Assembly (NCBI GenBank): GCA_944990035.1
Contig: CALYLX010000036.1
Span: forward strand, 310,001 to 374,000
Length of the DNA: 64,000 nt
Origin: Clitopilus passeckerianus
Lineage: Eukaryota; Basidiomycota; Agaricomycetes; Agaricales; Entolomataceae
Direction: 5' to 3'
Below the pieces are notes generated by a model. It searched no databases and was not told the origin of the DNA. It worked only from the letters and a program-made list of their open reading frames with translations. A program made the position numbers and the translations under genes. Of this stretch, positions 39,461 through 51,309 are shown in pieces. The number at the start of each line of letters is the position of its first letter. Within the stretch, counting starts at the first letter, position 1.

Positions 39461-40579
39461 TCTGGCCCTCCAACACTGCTGACATGGGTAACTCGCTCTA
39501 TCCAATCCATCAGAAACGGACGGATCCCTTTCTCCATAGTCCTCTTTCATATACACCCGCAGCATTCGAAGGAGATGAGGAGGATTCAGGACTACGGGAA
39601 GTGGTCCGTTTTCTCCCAAGGCAGAGGAGCAGACGTAAACATTGAGAATCCTGATGGTATTAGCCCACTGGATTACTCGCACAAGTTCAGCGAGGAACTC
39701 CGGCGTTCCCGTCAAATGATGCGGACGAATGGGAGAAGACCGAGGAGTACCAGAGCGACGTCACCAATTCCTGGAGATACGAAGCTTTCGCAATGGTGGT
39801 TAAGAGACGCCATGGGAGTTGCTGGTGTCACCACATAAAGGAGAAAGAATGCGTAAACTTGATTGTATTTCAAGCGAGAATGGATTAACGACATGACATG
39901 GAACGTGACAAAAGAAGAGATACAAGGAATATAATAAACACCGCTTAAAGTGCTTGCGATTTTGGCTAATCGACGGCTGAAGAGAGAGAAGGAAGGAAGT
40001 TAGCTCGTTTTCTATGAGAGGAAGCGACGACGAGAGAACAAACGGAAAGAAGAGAAGACAATAATGAAAAGGCCATGAATGAAAGAAAAGGAGTACGGGG
40101 TGATAGCGAACGAAACTGAAGAGGTCGATCGCAGCCAGCCTCACTAATTCCCGAGAGGAATTGAGAAGTCGAGCCGAACACTCCATCTTGAAGCTCGACG
40201 TCATAGCCACAGCCTTGGGGGCATCCGCCTTAACCTGGAGGGACGAGGTAATGGGAGAGGGAAATGGTTGCTTGAAAGCATGTCCACCACACGAACAAAG
40301 GGCGACCGCAAGAAGAAAGAAAGAGACAAGACGGAAGGACACTCACAAAGCCTGCTGGATAGTCTTCGCGACTGAATGGCAGAGAAAGTCAACAAGTTTA
40401 TAGCATTCGGCTCTGTTGTAACAGCTTCCGCGCGCGGTCGAGTCAAGAGTACAGCTGTCTAGAATAGGGAGTAAGCAAGGTTCAGGACATGGGATACGAT
40501 ATGGCGAGATGAGACACTGAGAAACGTGAAGACCTCCGTCAGAAGCCACAAAATCTGGGAAGCTAGCGTCCAAGGCTGC

Positions 40580-40790
40580 AGTGCGTGAAATACTCACATC
40601 CCTCCTACTCGGGCCGCATCCCGTCCGAGCCTTCTTGAGCATCTTTAACATTTCCTCCGTGCTCCTCCTCTGCCGAACTCGCATTCCACAGCTACATCAA
40701 CACCCGCCCGACCCATCCCTCCCAACATCTCGTAACACACCTACGTCCTCCCCTTCGACCTGCAGCCTGGTTCTACATCAGTCAAGCTGG
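40580..40790 (-). pseudogene. Relic exon of a DNAJC3-like gene
   Basis: Reverse strand contains LKKARTGCGPSRRD directly followed by a GTGAGTAT donor. The intact DnaJ/TPR gene at 62.5 kb has LLQKAWEGCGQSRRD followed by the same donor (63879/63880). Upstream, GGGATGGGT(C/G)(G/A)GGCGG aligns with the same exon, but the frame is broken. Only about 150-200 bp remain. Confidence 0.45.
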
Positions 40791-41099
40791 GAGTAAGATA
40801 CCGTAGACGGAAGTACCTGCCTGTTGTTAACCAAGCAGCACTTGAGGCAGACAAATGGCCGGCGACGAGGTTGGATACCGTGAGCATCAATCGGAGCAAG
40901 GGGTGGACGGGGAGACACCTGTGTGAGGGTAGAGATGTCAGATGAAGACCAGAGAGAGACGATTTGTAAAGCCTGACCTGAGTGTGGCGAGCCCGTACTC
41001 GAGGAAACGTTGAATCGTGGGTTTCAGCACAGGTCGTCCCAACCACCACGTGAAGAGTCTAGGTTTTCGTCATAGCCAATAGGGGAGTGGGATGTTTAT

Positions 41100-41420
41100 A
41101 TTCAGTTTCTTTGGCTCGTTCGTTTGTTACAAGCGACTTTGTCTGGTGGAGGTAGGCAAAAAGTGTGAGTTTGGGAACAGAAACAGAAATGTGGGATGGA
41201 GAGATCGTACCATCCAGGGTTGTGGCTTTTAGTCGTGACGGCATGATAGCAAGGAAATGTCTTGAAGCAGCCCAGGAAAAGTTTGGAGAGACGGGGCGCA
41301 GTGGTCGAATCGCTGCTTGCAAGGGCGAAGTTGACCGCAACGCCAGGATATTTGGCAATGTTTGCGTTGCCCACATGCACGGACCAATTAGGCTCAAGCG
41401 CCCATCAATTGATTTGGCGC
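41100..41420. repeat. Segment duplicated 3' of DPBB genes, copy 2
   Basis: Direct-repeat partner of 37600-37930, about 200 bp downstream of DPBB gene C. The matching position indicates duplication of a block of gene plus downstream flank. Confidence 0.6.
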
Positions 41421-41616
41421 CTTCTCGCGTCCCTTTGAAACAGTCGCCAAAACAGGCCAAGTTTGACAGCTTCGAGGTAAGTATCACTTCCACGCCATAG
41501 TTATGTCGATTCATTTGAGTTGCATAGATGAATAATATAAGAGTACTTCATCGATATATAGATAGATAATGAGGGAAAGGAAGCCGGCCTCTGCTTTGGA
41601 ACGACCAATCGTCTCC

Positions 41617-42326
41617 CTACAATATCTCGATTTCAACATCGTCACTGGTCTCGGTGGTGTTACCAGCGGTACCGTTACCGGCTGTAGATGCTCCCTTCTT
41701 TATAGAGTGCCGTTTGCCCTGGATATGACCAGCAGCGAGCGGAGCAAAGCGCTTGAACAGCCCTTTTGATAGGTCGAGCCCTCCGCGGGGACATCCAGGG
41801 CACTGAAGGTGGAGGCAAGTCCAGTTAACGAAAGAGAATCATTGATCACTAGAGCAGAGTAACATACGTTATCAATAATGGTAGCAGTCGCCTTCTTGCC
41901 TTTATGGGGCATCTTGACCTTCTGGAAGCAGTGTCCGCCATTCCCGAATTGCTACGAAAGAGGTGAGCTTCCTATTCGTGGTAAAAGTGCGTCGGAGTTC
42001 CTAACAGCTGGATTCAAAGCGACGACCTGGAGTGAGACTGTATTAGCTGCCATTTCATACCGTTCGGGGAAAACGCGTACAAAATCTCCCGGATGGCTGA
42101 CCTTTCCGCAAGCGCCACTAAGTTGGTATGCTACGTATTAGTTGTAAGTTCTCAAAGATAACAGAATAACATACAGTCCAACATCGTACCAAGTCCACCT
42201 TGTGCCCTTGAAACCCTGAGTATCGACCTCATTGCCCACACGAGCGGCGAGACTGGTGTCGCTATCCGGGGTGGTGGAAACCAGAGAAGATAGGGCGAGC
42301 CCGGTGAGCACAGTGGAGAACAACAT
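41617..42326 (-). CDS. Secreted DPBB protein C
   Basis: Exons 42326-42175, 42117-42081, 42026-42006, 41951-41868 and 41802-41617 give 159 residues in one frame. Signal peptide MLFSTVLTGLALSSLVST; core TWYDVGLGACGKVSH, GDFVVALNPAQFGNGGHC, TATIIDNCPGCPRGGLDLSKGLF, then AAGHIQGKRHSI and a Thr/Asn-rich acidic tail. It is the most diverged of the three. It keeps the HIQGKRHSI ending that survives only as relics beside A and B, so it may represent the older form of the locus. Confidence 0.85.
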
Positions 42327-43569
42327 ATTTAAAGTAAGTTTGCGTAGTTCCTTCGATTGGGAGGGAAAGTGGACGAGAGTAGCTGATGTCGGTTTAGGAC
42401 GCTGCCGTCGTCTTTAAATACCTCAGGGAACAGCAGATATCACTGGAAGTTTGAGTGTATCAAGTTGCGGCGGCGGTCTACTTGAAGGCATAATCAGGAT
42501 AGGTCTTGTCAGTTCGTCCATAAGGGTGCATATCGCCTGCGTTAGTTCGCCTGGAGCGAACGAGCGGAGGTCAGCTCGTGGAGCATTACCATTCCAGAGC
42601 GCCAAAAGCTTGGGCAACCACATATAAGACGCAACACACTGCAAAAGAGTCTAAGATCATAGGAATCCCGTCACAGAAGATCGTTTTTGGGACAAAACGA
42701 GACCATGTGTGGGATGAGCCGGGTGCGAGCAGCGGAGTTTAGTCAAATGTTTCCAGCCCGAACGCGACGTGGCAATGTGGGTATCGCAGGGATGTCCTAC
42801 ATTTTCTCGGCCACATCCAGCGTTTCAACGCAGGATGTGACGGGAGCAATCGGGGTGAGAGGAGTTGATCAAGGCGCCCATGCATGGTGTTGGATCGTCC
42901 GGGTTCGGTGATGGCTGGCTCTCATGTGCTTGATAAGATTAGATTCGGATGTGGAGGCCAAGGGCGTCAGGCACCGCCTCCAGGATTTCATTCCGTCAAC
43001 CATCCCTTCTCAGGTCTTCTGGCTGCAGATAGCGGCAAATCCATTCGTCCTGGAAACGAAGAACGTTGTATTCTGGCTGAAGTGTATTCCCGAACCCTGG
43101 GCTTCATCATGGTCGTAATCTATTGCTGTGTCGTCACAAGTTGCGCTGGCATGGCGTACAAAACCGTCGCCATCTTCAGTGCAGCCACCGCACCTACGGT
43201 ACCGTTCTTCGTCACCCAAATGATATGAGCGCTTCTGACCTGGCAATACTGGAGGAGTATAGCTGGAAGTCTTATGCCGGAACACCCGACTCCCTGAAGC
43301 TAAAGATTGAGGCGAGCTTGCTTTCCGAGATCGTTGCTTCGTCACTAGGACAGTTGGATGACGCCTGAGCAGTCGAAAATGTATCAGGCTGCTCACAGGA
43401 AATACCAAGCTCCGTAGAGATCTACTTCGATGTTGGAAGAAGGGTGACTTCTCTGAAATACGCAACGCTAGTACGTGTTTCCTGTCTACAGTTGGGACGC
43501 GAGTAACGCTAAAGATATCAAGGTTTTCTTCAGAAGCATGGAGAGGCTCGTCCCTCGAACGCAGTCTAG

Positions 43570-45260
43570 GCAAAGGAGGTGGCCAATCTTAACGTCTACG
43601 GCGGTTCTTTCACAGAGGTGCATGGGGACCTGATCAATCTCAGCTGTAAGTCCCACTGTCATCGTGGGTCCAATGCTCGAATTGACACATTTCGTGTTTC
43701 AGCACCTCGTCCAGATGCAGTCAAGAGATGGTTATGCCCACTTGACTACACACCGATTCACAAGGACTTGTCGTCGAGAAGAACTCAAGGAACAGGTACC
43801 TGGTTTCTTCGGTCTCCGGTTTTCTCAAAATGGATAAATGACGCCACATCCCAAATTCTCTGGTGTCATGGAATGCGTAAGCTCATTCGCCGCAGCTCGA
43901 TGCACTGAATTTCATCTTCTTTAAGCTGGTGTTGGGAAAACATTCATCCCGTACGTCCAACTTGTGTTTCTTTCTGCCTATCACTGAACATTCGCCAATC
44001 CAAGTTCTCTTGTTGTGGACCATTTGGAAAAAACGAGGCGTGCGCCTGCCTGTGTAATATATCTGAGCTACAGGCGACAAGATGGGCAGACCTTCTCCCA
44101 TATTCTCTTCGCGATGCTCAGGCAGCTGTACGAGCGTGATGCAATGAAAGCCTCCGCAATCCAAGAGCTGTACAACACTTGTGCCGCCAATAAGAGCTAT
44201 CCTAGCGACGTTGAACTATGCGACGTTCTTGGTCGGACAATACTCGAGACAGATGGGGCATGTCTTGTACTCGATGCTCAGGACGAGTACTCTGTGAAGT
44301 ATAGCCATTCGTTGGTCCTGCATCTCATTAGCTGCCTCATCGCAGTATCTCCTCGGCTAAAAGTTATGGTTACATCTCGAATTCTGGCCAGGATGGATCG
44401 GATGTTTTATGACCTACGAGCCCTCCGACTGGGAATTCAGAGCATGGAATATGATATTGAGGCTTGCCTCTCTGCCAGAATCTCAGTTCAGCTCCTAGTA
44501 TTGGGTTGATCACCTTCAACGTTGCGAGCAGCGGATTCTTCCGGACCGAGAGGCTTTCGTCAATCATCGAGAGAACCTCTACCGAGCTATCATGCTGTCT
44601 GGTGCGGTTCGCAGAGACTTTCCCCATGACGAACGCCACCTCGACTGCAACATGCTCCTGTACGACCTATGGTCAAGCCAATCTTCATTTGGTTCGCACG
44701 GAGATGATATTCGCTTGACAGCTGCGTTAGATCTTCCCCATGTTCTTTGCAGGCTCGTTGAGCAACCCACAGCACCCAGGGTCCACATACGAGACAACTC
44801 TCGTCCCTCCATTCTTGAATTTGCCACCCAATGTGGTGCGCCTCGGACATCAGCGATCCTACTAGATATTGTCTGCACCGAGGCAACATTTACTGAGGCT
44901 AATCGTAGCTGTGCCTTGGAGTACGCAGCTCTCAGTGGCCTGTCGAAACTGGTCGACAAACTCTTGGAGCAGCCAAGCATCGATGTCAATAGAAGTGGTC
45001 AATGGAATATGACCCCGCTCATGGCTGCAACACTTCATGGGCACACCTCGATTGTTGCAGCTCTCATGCGCCGAGGTGACATTGACCTCGATGCTCAGCA
45101 CGCTTTTGGATATACAGCACTTGATATAGCCCTTAGGTTTTGCGGAAGAGAACATGAGATTGTAAAATTGTTGTCACGAAACAGCCGCATTCAAGCAGCT
45201 GGGGGAGGGAAGGATGGGATAGCCTACGAATCACGAGAATCTGTGGGAGATTTTGAGTAA
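43570..45260 (+). CDS. NACHT-ankyrin receptor (NLR-like), 5' end unresolved
   Basis: Exons 43570-43645, 43703-43876, 43926-43950, 44005-44485 and 44529-45260 join in frame. Motifs in order: NVYGGSFTEVHGD; WLCPLDYTPIH and GTWFLRSPVF; Walker A as WCHGMPGVGKT (split by a 49 nt intron); degenerate Walker B as ACLVLDAQDEY; sensor-like KVMVTSR; then ankyrin repeats (MTPLMAATLHGHTSIVAALMR, GYTALDIALRF). NACHT-ankyrin proteins are STAND ATPases of fungal non-self recognition. The 43 nt intron at 44486 is short; if it is not used, the frame ends at 44509 and the gene is truncated. An in-frame stop at about 43563 means the N-terminus comes from an upstream exon not identified. Confidence 0.65.
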
Positions 45261-45869
45261 GTCACTTCTGCGTATTCCTAGTCTTGCATTCAAGCCCTTT
45301 GTGAAGTTCATCGAAGTCGGTGGCGTCAAGATCGAGTGGCACGATAGCACTAATACCATCGCGCTAAGGCTAGCTCCCGCTCGGTACTGTCTGTTAACAT
45401 CTGGGACTTGACGCTGTCCCTAAACCATATGTCATTAAAGGCGGTAGGACTGTATATACAGTATTCTCAGTAAATGTAAGATTCATTGTAATGTACTACG
45501 CAATCGACTTGAACACTCCCCACATTCGCTCGTCTGTCCCCAAAATCAACGCCATCCCCGGGACCAGGCCCACGTCGGGCAAAAGCATGTCCAGGGCGGA
45601 ATCTTTACCCACCCTGAAATGACGAACGTCCAGCCAATCTGGGTGGTGGGGACGTAAGAGGTAGTATGTGTTATGGTCGAGTGTGGGAGGAGGAATGGGA
45701 ATGTACTTCCCCATGGAGGGACGGGTGGCGGAGACGAGGATGCCGATGGTGGGTGACAACTTGGCTCTGGTCCTGGTTCAGAGTTATCGGGTTGCGTCTG
45801 GTTTGGGGTGACATCTATGCTAGTCAGGTTCAGGAGTTAGAAGGTGAGAGAGGGGAGGCAAGGGCGACG

Positions 45870-45930
45870 TACAGATGTGGACGTTACCTGTAAGATTTGT
45901 GAATTCTCCTCCGTACACAGTTGTTGGTTC
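45870..45930 (-). other. Orphan GG-x-F module, minus strand
   Basis: Reads EPTTVYGGEFTNLTGNVHI, near-identical to the module in the 4.25 kb gene. A GTACGT donor follows the HI codons, and a Pro/Ser-rich open stretch continues to about 45500 without a NACHT domain. Probably the remainder of a receptor-like or short GG-x-F gene; start and end not resolved. Confidence 0.5.
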
Positions 45931-46899
45931 TATCTCCTTATCCGTTCGCTTTATCCGCAAACTCCACCGTCGCCGCCGCCGCCTCCAGGTGTGGGCCATA
46001 AAATCCGGCACAGAGATACAGATTTCGTAGAACGGGAGGGGTGTGCGTAAGACGACAATGGATAATAAGGTAGAAGAGAATCTGAAGAAATTGGTATTAG
46101 CGGTATATGAGGGTGTAAACGGCAATAGAAGTGAGAAATACCTTCGTGCCGTCTATCAGGGGCCAGGACGGAGTTGGCAATGGAAGGTTTGACGACGCCT
46201 AAGCTAAGCGCTAAGCACGTCAACGGCTACAAGCACTCATATGACACCTCTGAGCTGCTGAGGGGAGAAGAGATGGCCCGTCGGGGATTGAGGTTTGCGG
46301 TAGTTATATAAGGAGGTGGCGTTTAGATTTGAGGAAACAGCAAGTTTGGCTGGGATTCGACCTGTACGCTGTCTTGGGTCGCTTCTGGCTTGTTGGTTTT
46401 CTTCATCGGTCTGTACCTGCCATACGCTCACCGACCTGTCTATCCGACCGGAACTCATCTTTGTTGGCCTCTCGCCCTATCTGACTGTGCCCAAGTCAGG
46501 CTTCCCTGATTTTGGCATACCGCGTTTGCTTCGTTGCCTGTTTTCGCTAGCGTGCTCTCGAGCACCACTCTGTGCTTCTGGTCCTTTTGTACGCAAACTC
46601 GCTCGCCCTTCCGTTCGTCTTACGCCTTCCCCCATTTGAACTTGCTACATGTGCTACCGTTCCGTCCAGCTCTGGTATTTTCATTCTACGCATTACTTTC
46701 CGGAGTATTCCCTATTCGCGACCTCGTATTCTCCTCTCATGGGTATGAGACGATGTTGAGTCCGAAGTTCGCCTCATGTACCCTACGATGTGGGCAACGA
46801 ATAAAGCCTTTCTCTTTTGTTCTTTTCTTTCGGGCCACTATGATTTCTACCCCGCATCGAATCATCAGAGGATTCATTTCTATCCACACTCCCAACATC

Positions 46900-47024
46900 A
46901 ACATCTTCGAGGAACTCGATGTTGGGACCGCTACTACGATTTATGGGGGAGAGTTCACAACTGCTGGTCGGGGCGTGAATGATAAAATCTGCATTTACGT
47001 TGCCCTTTGCCGCCCATCTGTTTA
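46900..47024 (+). other. Orphan GG-x-F module, plus strand
   Basis: Reads NINIFEELDVGTATTIYGGEFTTAG in pieces and ends at a stop at 47024 (CRPSV). No NACHT or other domain follows. A probable decayed module. Confidence 0.45.
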
Positions 47025-47564
47025 GGGGGCCGCCTCTCTTCGGACATGAACCAGGGACTGCGTCACAATCGGACTGGGAGTTTTCCAGCAACTTTTCCTG
47101 GATGGATCAGAAGGTTCTCTCGAGGTCTTACTCGCTACGGCCGGTCCGGGTGACTGCCATAGCTGACTAGTCAGCTTTGAAGTTCCTCCACTCTCGATGG
47201 CTTAACCTAGCTTAGTGGGCACAGTACTCGCATCGTTTCATGTTATCGCAAGTTATGAAAGGAGAGGTAAACTTCCAAAATCCAAGGTAGTGACTTTATG
47301 TACGAAAACAACTCGTATATGGGACACTCAGCGGTGCCGTGTCAAGTAAATTGCGTGGTGACCAATTTCGGACTAGGCATTACTTATAATTCAAATCAAC
47401 CGACGTGCGAACATTAATATTGCCACCAATATGGCAATTAGTTCATATCCATGCGGATCCCAAATATGGAGAGTGGACAGACTGCATGAATGCGCCCGTT
47501 GCTACCAAATATAAATAATTGCCCCCATCTGGCCTATCTGCACCATCCTTCCCACATATCATCG

Positions 47565-48809
47565 ATGTCAACCACGCAATCCTTCCGACTTCCAAATTTA
47601 TGCACACTGTTTGCCAGTGTCGTTCCAAACTATCGGCCAAATCCGCACCACTTCGATGTTCGTCCCCAGTCCCGAGAGTGGATCGATCAATACGACGAAG
47701 ACATCTGTGGACCGAAGATGCGTGCCTGGCTTGATGCTTGTGACTTTGAGCTCTTCGCATCATATGTATATGCGTACGCAGAGCCGAAAGGTCTTAGAAC
47801 TACCATGGACCTTGTAAGAATCATGTCGATCTTTCGGTTTAAACATGCGCTGATTTGCTCGATAGATGACCTGGTACTGGCGCTTTGATGAGTTTACCGA
47901 TACTCAAGATGGTTATGACGCGAAGAACAGTGCAATTACTGTTAAGCGCGTTTTGAATGAGCCAGATTTTGACGATGGCACCTGGCTTTGTCGCATGACA
48001 ACATCGTAAGAGTTTAATTACCTTCTCCGTAATATTGAACTCAATGAAAGCCGATAGCTTTAAACAGCTCCACGTAGTTAATTTTGGCTCAAAAACTACC
48101 AACAGATTCATACAAAACCTTTCCGACTATGCTATGGGTACCGCCGACGAGGCACATCATCGGGAGAGAGGAGAGATATTGGATATTCCTGAATATGTGG
48201 CTCTCCGCCGCCGATCGGTCGGAATGCGGCCGTGTTACGACGTTCTGGAGTATTGTCTTGGAATCGACCTTCCCCTCTACGTATACGAGGATCCGACTTT
48301 TAACTCTGCTTACCAGGCAGCGTGCGATGTTATCTTTTGGACAAATGTATGTTTATCTTCAATTTTCCAAAATCGACGACGCTGATTGATTTAGGATATC
48401 ATCTCGTGGAATATGGAACAAGCTAAAGGGCATGCGGCTGCGAATGTTGTCACAGTCATCATGAAAGCCAAGAAAGTGGACATCCAACGTGCTGTTGACT
48501 TAGCAGGGGGTTATATTGAAGCATTGGTCGACCGTTGGGTTGATGGTAGGCGAATCCTTTCGGATCGGCTTGACCCAATGTACTCCAGGGATGCTGTGAA
48601 ATTTCTAGACGGACTCGGCGTATGGATGAGGGGATATTATGAGTAAGCTTCATTCACGCAACGTAAGGGGGAGGAACAGATACTGATATGGATCTAGGTG
48701 GTCCTTCGTTACCCCTCGGTACTTTGGGAAGGAAAGCCTGTCCGTCAAGGAGCATAAAGTTGTCCAAATTAAAGGACCATTTGAGGACACAGTTCATCTC
48801 GAGGAGTAA
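47565..48809 (+). CDS. Class I sesquiterpene synthase (2)
   Basis: Five exons (47565-47813, 47866-48005, 48058-48346, 48395-48642, 48698-48809) with 48-55 nt introns give 345 residues. Start MSTTQSFRLPNL. Metal motif 1 is DEFTD (DExxD form of basidiomycete synthases); the diphosphate sensor is ALRRRSVGM; the NSE motif is NDIISWNMEQ, created exactly at the exon 3-4 junction (N then D); the C-terminal motif is WSFVTPRYFG. All catalytic features are present, so an active enzyme on farnesyl diphosphate is expected. Product unknown. The first frame extends upstream of 47565, but only ATG 47565 gives the usual FRLP start. Confidence 0.92.
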
Positions 48810-48889
48810 TTGAGAGTGTCACAAGGTAGTCTCTGAGCGTACATAAGGCTTCTTTCTGAACTATATGTTTTCTTGATTCGCCTGAATTG

Positions 48890-49730
48890 AATGGGGTTGT
48901 GATTGTTCGTATCGAGTCCCAACGCTTTAGGAACGCATGGACCACTCATTCGGCACCGATTTGTGGTCACCTTTCTGACCTTCTACTTGTCCAGAACGAT
49001 GGTGGTCAGATTACTTACCGTCTTCTTCTCCCTCACCTGCATGGCCGACGGAGTGAGCTGAAGGAATCCCGGGATCTACCCAACGTTCCTTCATGCCCAT
49101 ACACTGTAAATATCGCCATGTTCACGTTCTTGGCCAATCCGCCGATCCCTGAGGCCGAATCAAGCTCGTAGAGGACGTATCTATACGACATGATGCCCTT
49201 ATCTGCCACCGGGGAAACGGAATTGGAAAGGTCTTGCTGACCTTCTTGGCCCTCGTTGGGCAACGTACGTCTTGTCGCATTCCTCATGGCTGGCTTCTGG
49301 TACTGGGTGGCGTTCTAGTGGCTGATCTAGGAGCATGTTTCTTGATTGGAGGGAAGCTGCTCTTGCGTCAGATCGACCTCGGGACCTGGCTGTTTGCAGC
49401 TATAGCTAACTGGGATACCCACCCGATATATCTTCCACAGCCAAGGCAGCGTGGGCGGTTTTCCGTCAGAAATCTCCTCATTAGGCCACGGTCTGCCCTC
49501 CTTCCATCCAGGGCTATTTCGCCCTATTCTTGGCGTCAAAGCACATCGATGATATCTTCATCTACATCCAGGTTCCGACCACAATCTGTCCGTCACCAGC
49601 TACTGCCTGTAAATGAGCATGAGCATCATCCTCACCCCGCGGAAGCGCCTGAGCACCGAATATGCTCTTATGTACAAGGACTGCATCCTACCCACAGGTT
49701 GGTCGGAGTCGGGTACGTACCATGATTGCT
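48890..49730 (+). other. Duplicated unresolved locus, copy 1
   Basis: Similar over about 800 bp to 51310-52170. Shared peptides in comparable frames: RIESQxFRNA, LLTFLALVGQ followed by a GTACGT donor, SLGHGLPSFHPGL and IYIQVPTTICPSPA. Conservation of protein-like pieces suggests a multi-exon gene, but no full model could be joined. No known family. Confidence 0.45.
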
Positions 49731-49989
49731 TGAGGATTGACGGCATAACGGCAGATTCGTCTCCTACATAGGGAGGCATCTAGTCTGTCATATCTATCCA
49801 CCACATTGTTCAGTAATTGGCTAGAGGGATATTCAAGCGCTCAGCTCATGTATTTTGACCCTCCTTGCTTTCCGTCGGTGTAGCTCGTTACGCAGTTCAA
49901 GTAACGTCCCCATAGAGATTCCAGGATAACTACGATGTTACCAAAGACGAATCAGTAGCTGCATTCGCACAGCTCGTTTACCATCTCGA

Positions 49990-50170
49990 TCGATCAACGA
50001 TCAGGGATGGCTAGGACGAATGAACGTAAACGGGAAGAATGAACGCATTTCCCTTTTGGCGCTGGTGTGTCATGTGGCTGGCCATAGTCTGTGGCGTCTG
50101 GTCCGCAGAGTACGCCACTTACATGTTAATCTTGTAAATCCGACCCAGCACTGAGACCACGTTTTCGGCA
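49990..50170. repeat. Partial copy 3 of the HET-flank repeat
   Basis: Contains GAATGAACG, GTGTCATGTGGCTGGCC, TGTGGCGTCTGGTCCGCAGAGT and CCGACCCAGCAC, matching 59490-59620 and 420-530. Only the distal part of the flank is present and no HET gene adjoins it. Confidence 0.6.
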
Positions 50171-51309
50171 TACATGAGCGCTCAACGTCTTGTTGAATTC
50201 TTGCTCCTCTTTAGTCTGTCTCGCGATGTTGTTTCTCAGACATGACCAATACAGGGGGTTGGATAGATAAATATGGTTCACAGATCGATGCGTATTTGAA
50301 CTGTAGAGCAGTATGAAAGGTACACATGTTCCGAGATGAGTATACTGGGCGGGGTGACGTGCGTCCGTGTATTTCATAGACATGGCTGTAGACATCACCG
50401 AGCGAGAGAGGTTTCGCAGGACGGCAGGCACCAGGGAAGAAGATGGTCTGGAGGAGCTGGTGTCAGCGTTTATACGTGGGTGCAGCGGGAATAGAGACCA
50501 AACATACCCTGGTGCTGTCCGTCAATGGCTACGACGGACGGTGAACAATGTTCCCAAGCCGACCAATCACAGGCGGGTAAGGTACTCGTATGTTGACGCC
50601 TTCAAACTGCTTTGAAGACTAGGCGAGCGCCACCTCGTATCAGTGGTTTGTGGGAGTGATACGAGGAGACGGGGTTTAGTTCTGAGATTCGACCTGCAGG
50701 CTAGTTGCGCATCAGCCAAGCTAAAGGCAAGAGTGAAGCTGCAGATGAGCGTAGCGTACTTCGAGGTTGTCGACCGAACCCATGCTGTGGCTCTCAAGAG
50801 CGTGACAATGGCACAAAGCCATCCCTGGCCCCTGGGTCTGACTTGCATTTGCACAGGGCTGGAGAGGTGCTTGGTGATGTCGGACCTGTAGGGGTACCTG
50901 ACCGATGAGCTGAAGATTCGGGAAAGGCTGCTGCCAGGAGTTACCTGACGGTGAACGAGAGGTGTTCCTTCCAGCTCAGAAGTTTCGGATGGGATTCCAC
51001 AATCGTTGAAAGACCTGACTGGCCACAGCTGTCGGTCGCGAGGAGGGCCACCTTCAGCTCATCTGGGGTGTTTGAGAGACGGAGGTTGTGAAATCTGCTG
51101 TGGGCAAGAGGAAAACGTGAGTCGATAGGGTATGTGACCGAACGGAGAAGAACACACCATCGTGCAGCATGGCCCAGTTATCCAGCAAGACCCATGTCGT
51201 GGTACATGTGAAAGAAACGTATTCAAGGCGTTCGGTAAAATGTTTTCAGGGCAGTGGAATTGACTGCGGCGTCCTTCGCTAGGTGCCGGTGAAAGCCGAA
51301 GACCACTTG

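Noticed and set aside
39800..40342. Signal-peptide-like start on the minus strand
   Set aside because: The frame begins with GTG inside a GTGAGT donor-like site; there is no ATG and the rest is low-complexity.
40343..40684. A separate small Cys-containing protein
   Set aside because: No consistent exon joining after the GTGAGT at about 40345, and the first part matches the DNAJC3-like exon, so it is treated as a relic.
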